Assembly: GCA_035301285.1 (NCBI GenBank)
Contig: DATGUN010000046.1
Location: 1 to 43,084 of the forward strand
Length of the DNA: 43,084 nucleotides
Direction: 5' to 3'
Origin: DATGUN01 sp035301285
GTDB taxonomy: Bacteria; Bacillota; Bacilli; Bacillales; Amphibacillaceae
Part shown: positions 43,066-43,084 of the stretch, piece after piece
Position numbering within the stretch: the stretch's first letter is position 1
How the letters are laid out: the number at the start of each line of letters is the position of its first letter
Position numbers and translations under genes: made by a program
Notes under the pieces: model-generated
Seen by the model: the letters and a program-made list of their open reading frames with translations, nothing else
Database searches by the model: none
What the model was told of the DNA's origin: nothing

Positions 43066-43084
43066 CTGTTGATCAGCCTATAAT

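Overview
The window looks like chromosomal DNA of a low-to-moderate-GC Bacillaceae species, probably a salt-tolerant genus near Virgibacillus, Lentibacillus or Oceanobacillus. This is inferred from Bacillus-type ribosome binding sites (AAGGAGG), sigma-A, sigma-B, Fur and CIRCE-like sites, a YpjP homologue, DUF4317 and DUF2071 proteins, a b(o/a)3 oxidase, and a structured intergenic repeat common in Bacillaceae. I see no prophage, insertion sequence, rRNA or tRNA. Most genes are housekeeping or stress genes; the interest lies in regulation, small unlisted genes and intergenic repeats.

Left part (1-9,200): the tail of an unknown gene; a structured repeat; a DUF1646 cation transporter behind a folded leader that may be a Na+ riboswitch; a flavodoxin behind a Fur box; an atypical SDR protein; a C45-type acyltransferase/hydrolase; a TerC-family (Mn exporter type) gene under a clear yybP-ykoY riboswitch; an OPT oligopeptide transporter; and a DUF2071 protein.

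Central metabolism and respiration (9,300-19,000): ppc, a universal stress protein with a sigma-B-like promoter, mqo, the three-gene b(o/a)3 oxidase operon, and an NADPH-dependent FMN reductase. Two arrays of short tandem repeats lie between ppc and mqo.

Metal unit (18,885-21,989): a P1B-type ATPase with a CPG motif and a small HMA metallochaperone, divergent from a Crp/Fnr-type regulator. A TTGAC-N4-GTCAA site lies exactly at -41.5 of the predicted HMA-ATPase promoter. The regulator carries FNR-like DNA-contact residues and two cysteines (13 and 111), placed much like the redox pair of Lactobacillus FLP. This is the best candidate for an incompletely described system.

Right part (22,000-43,084): class I aldolase, TauE/SafE exporter, an LprI-like lipoprotein, a DinB protein, two unknown proteins (one coiled-coil), TraB, YpjP, two lipoproteins, SpeG, HtpG behind a CIRCE element, a 49-aa small protein, a GmhB-like phosphatase, an SNF-family symporter, a twelve-copy 52-bp tandem array, a DUF4317 protein, a 58-aa cysteine-rich protein, HtpX, a two-gene ABC exporter and a methyltransferase.
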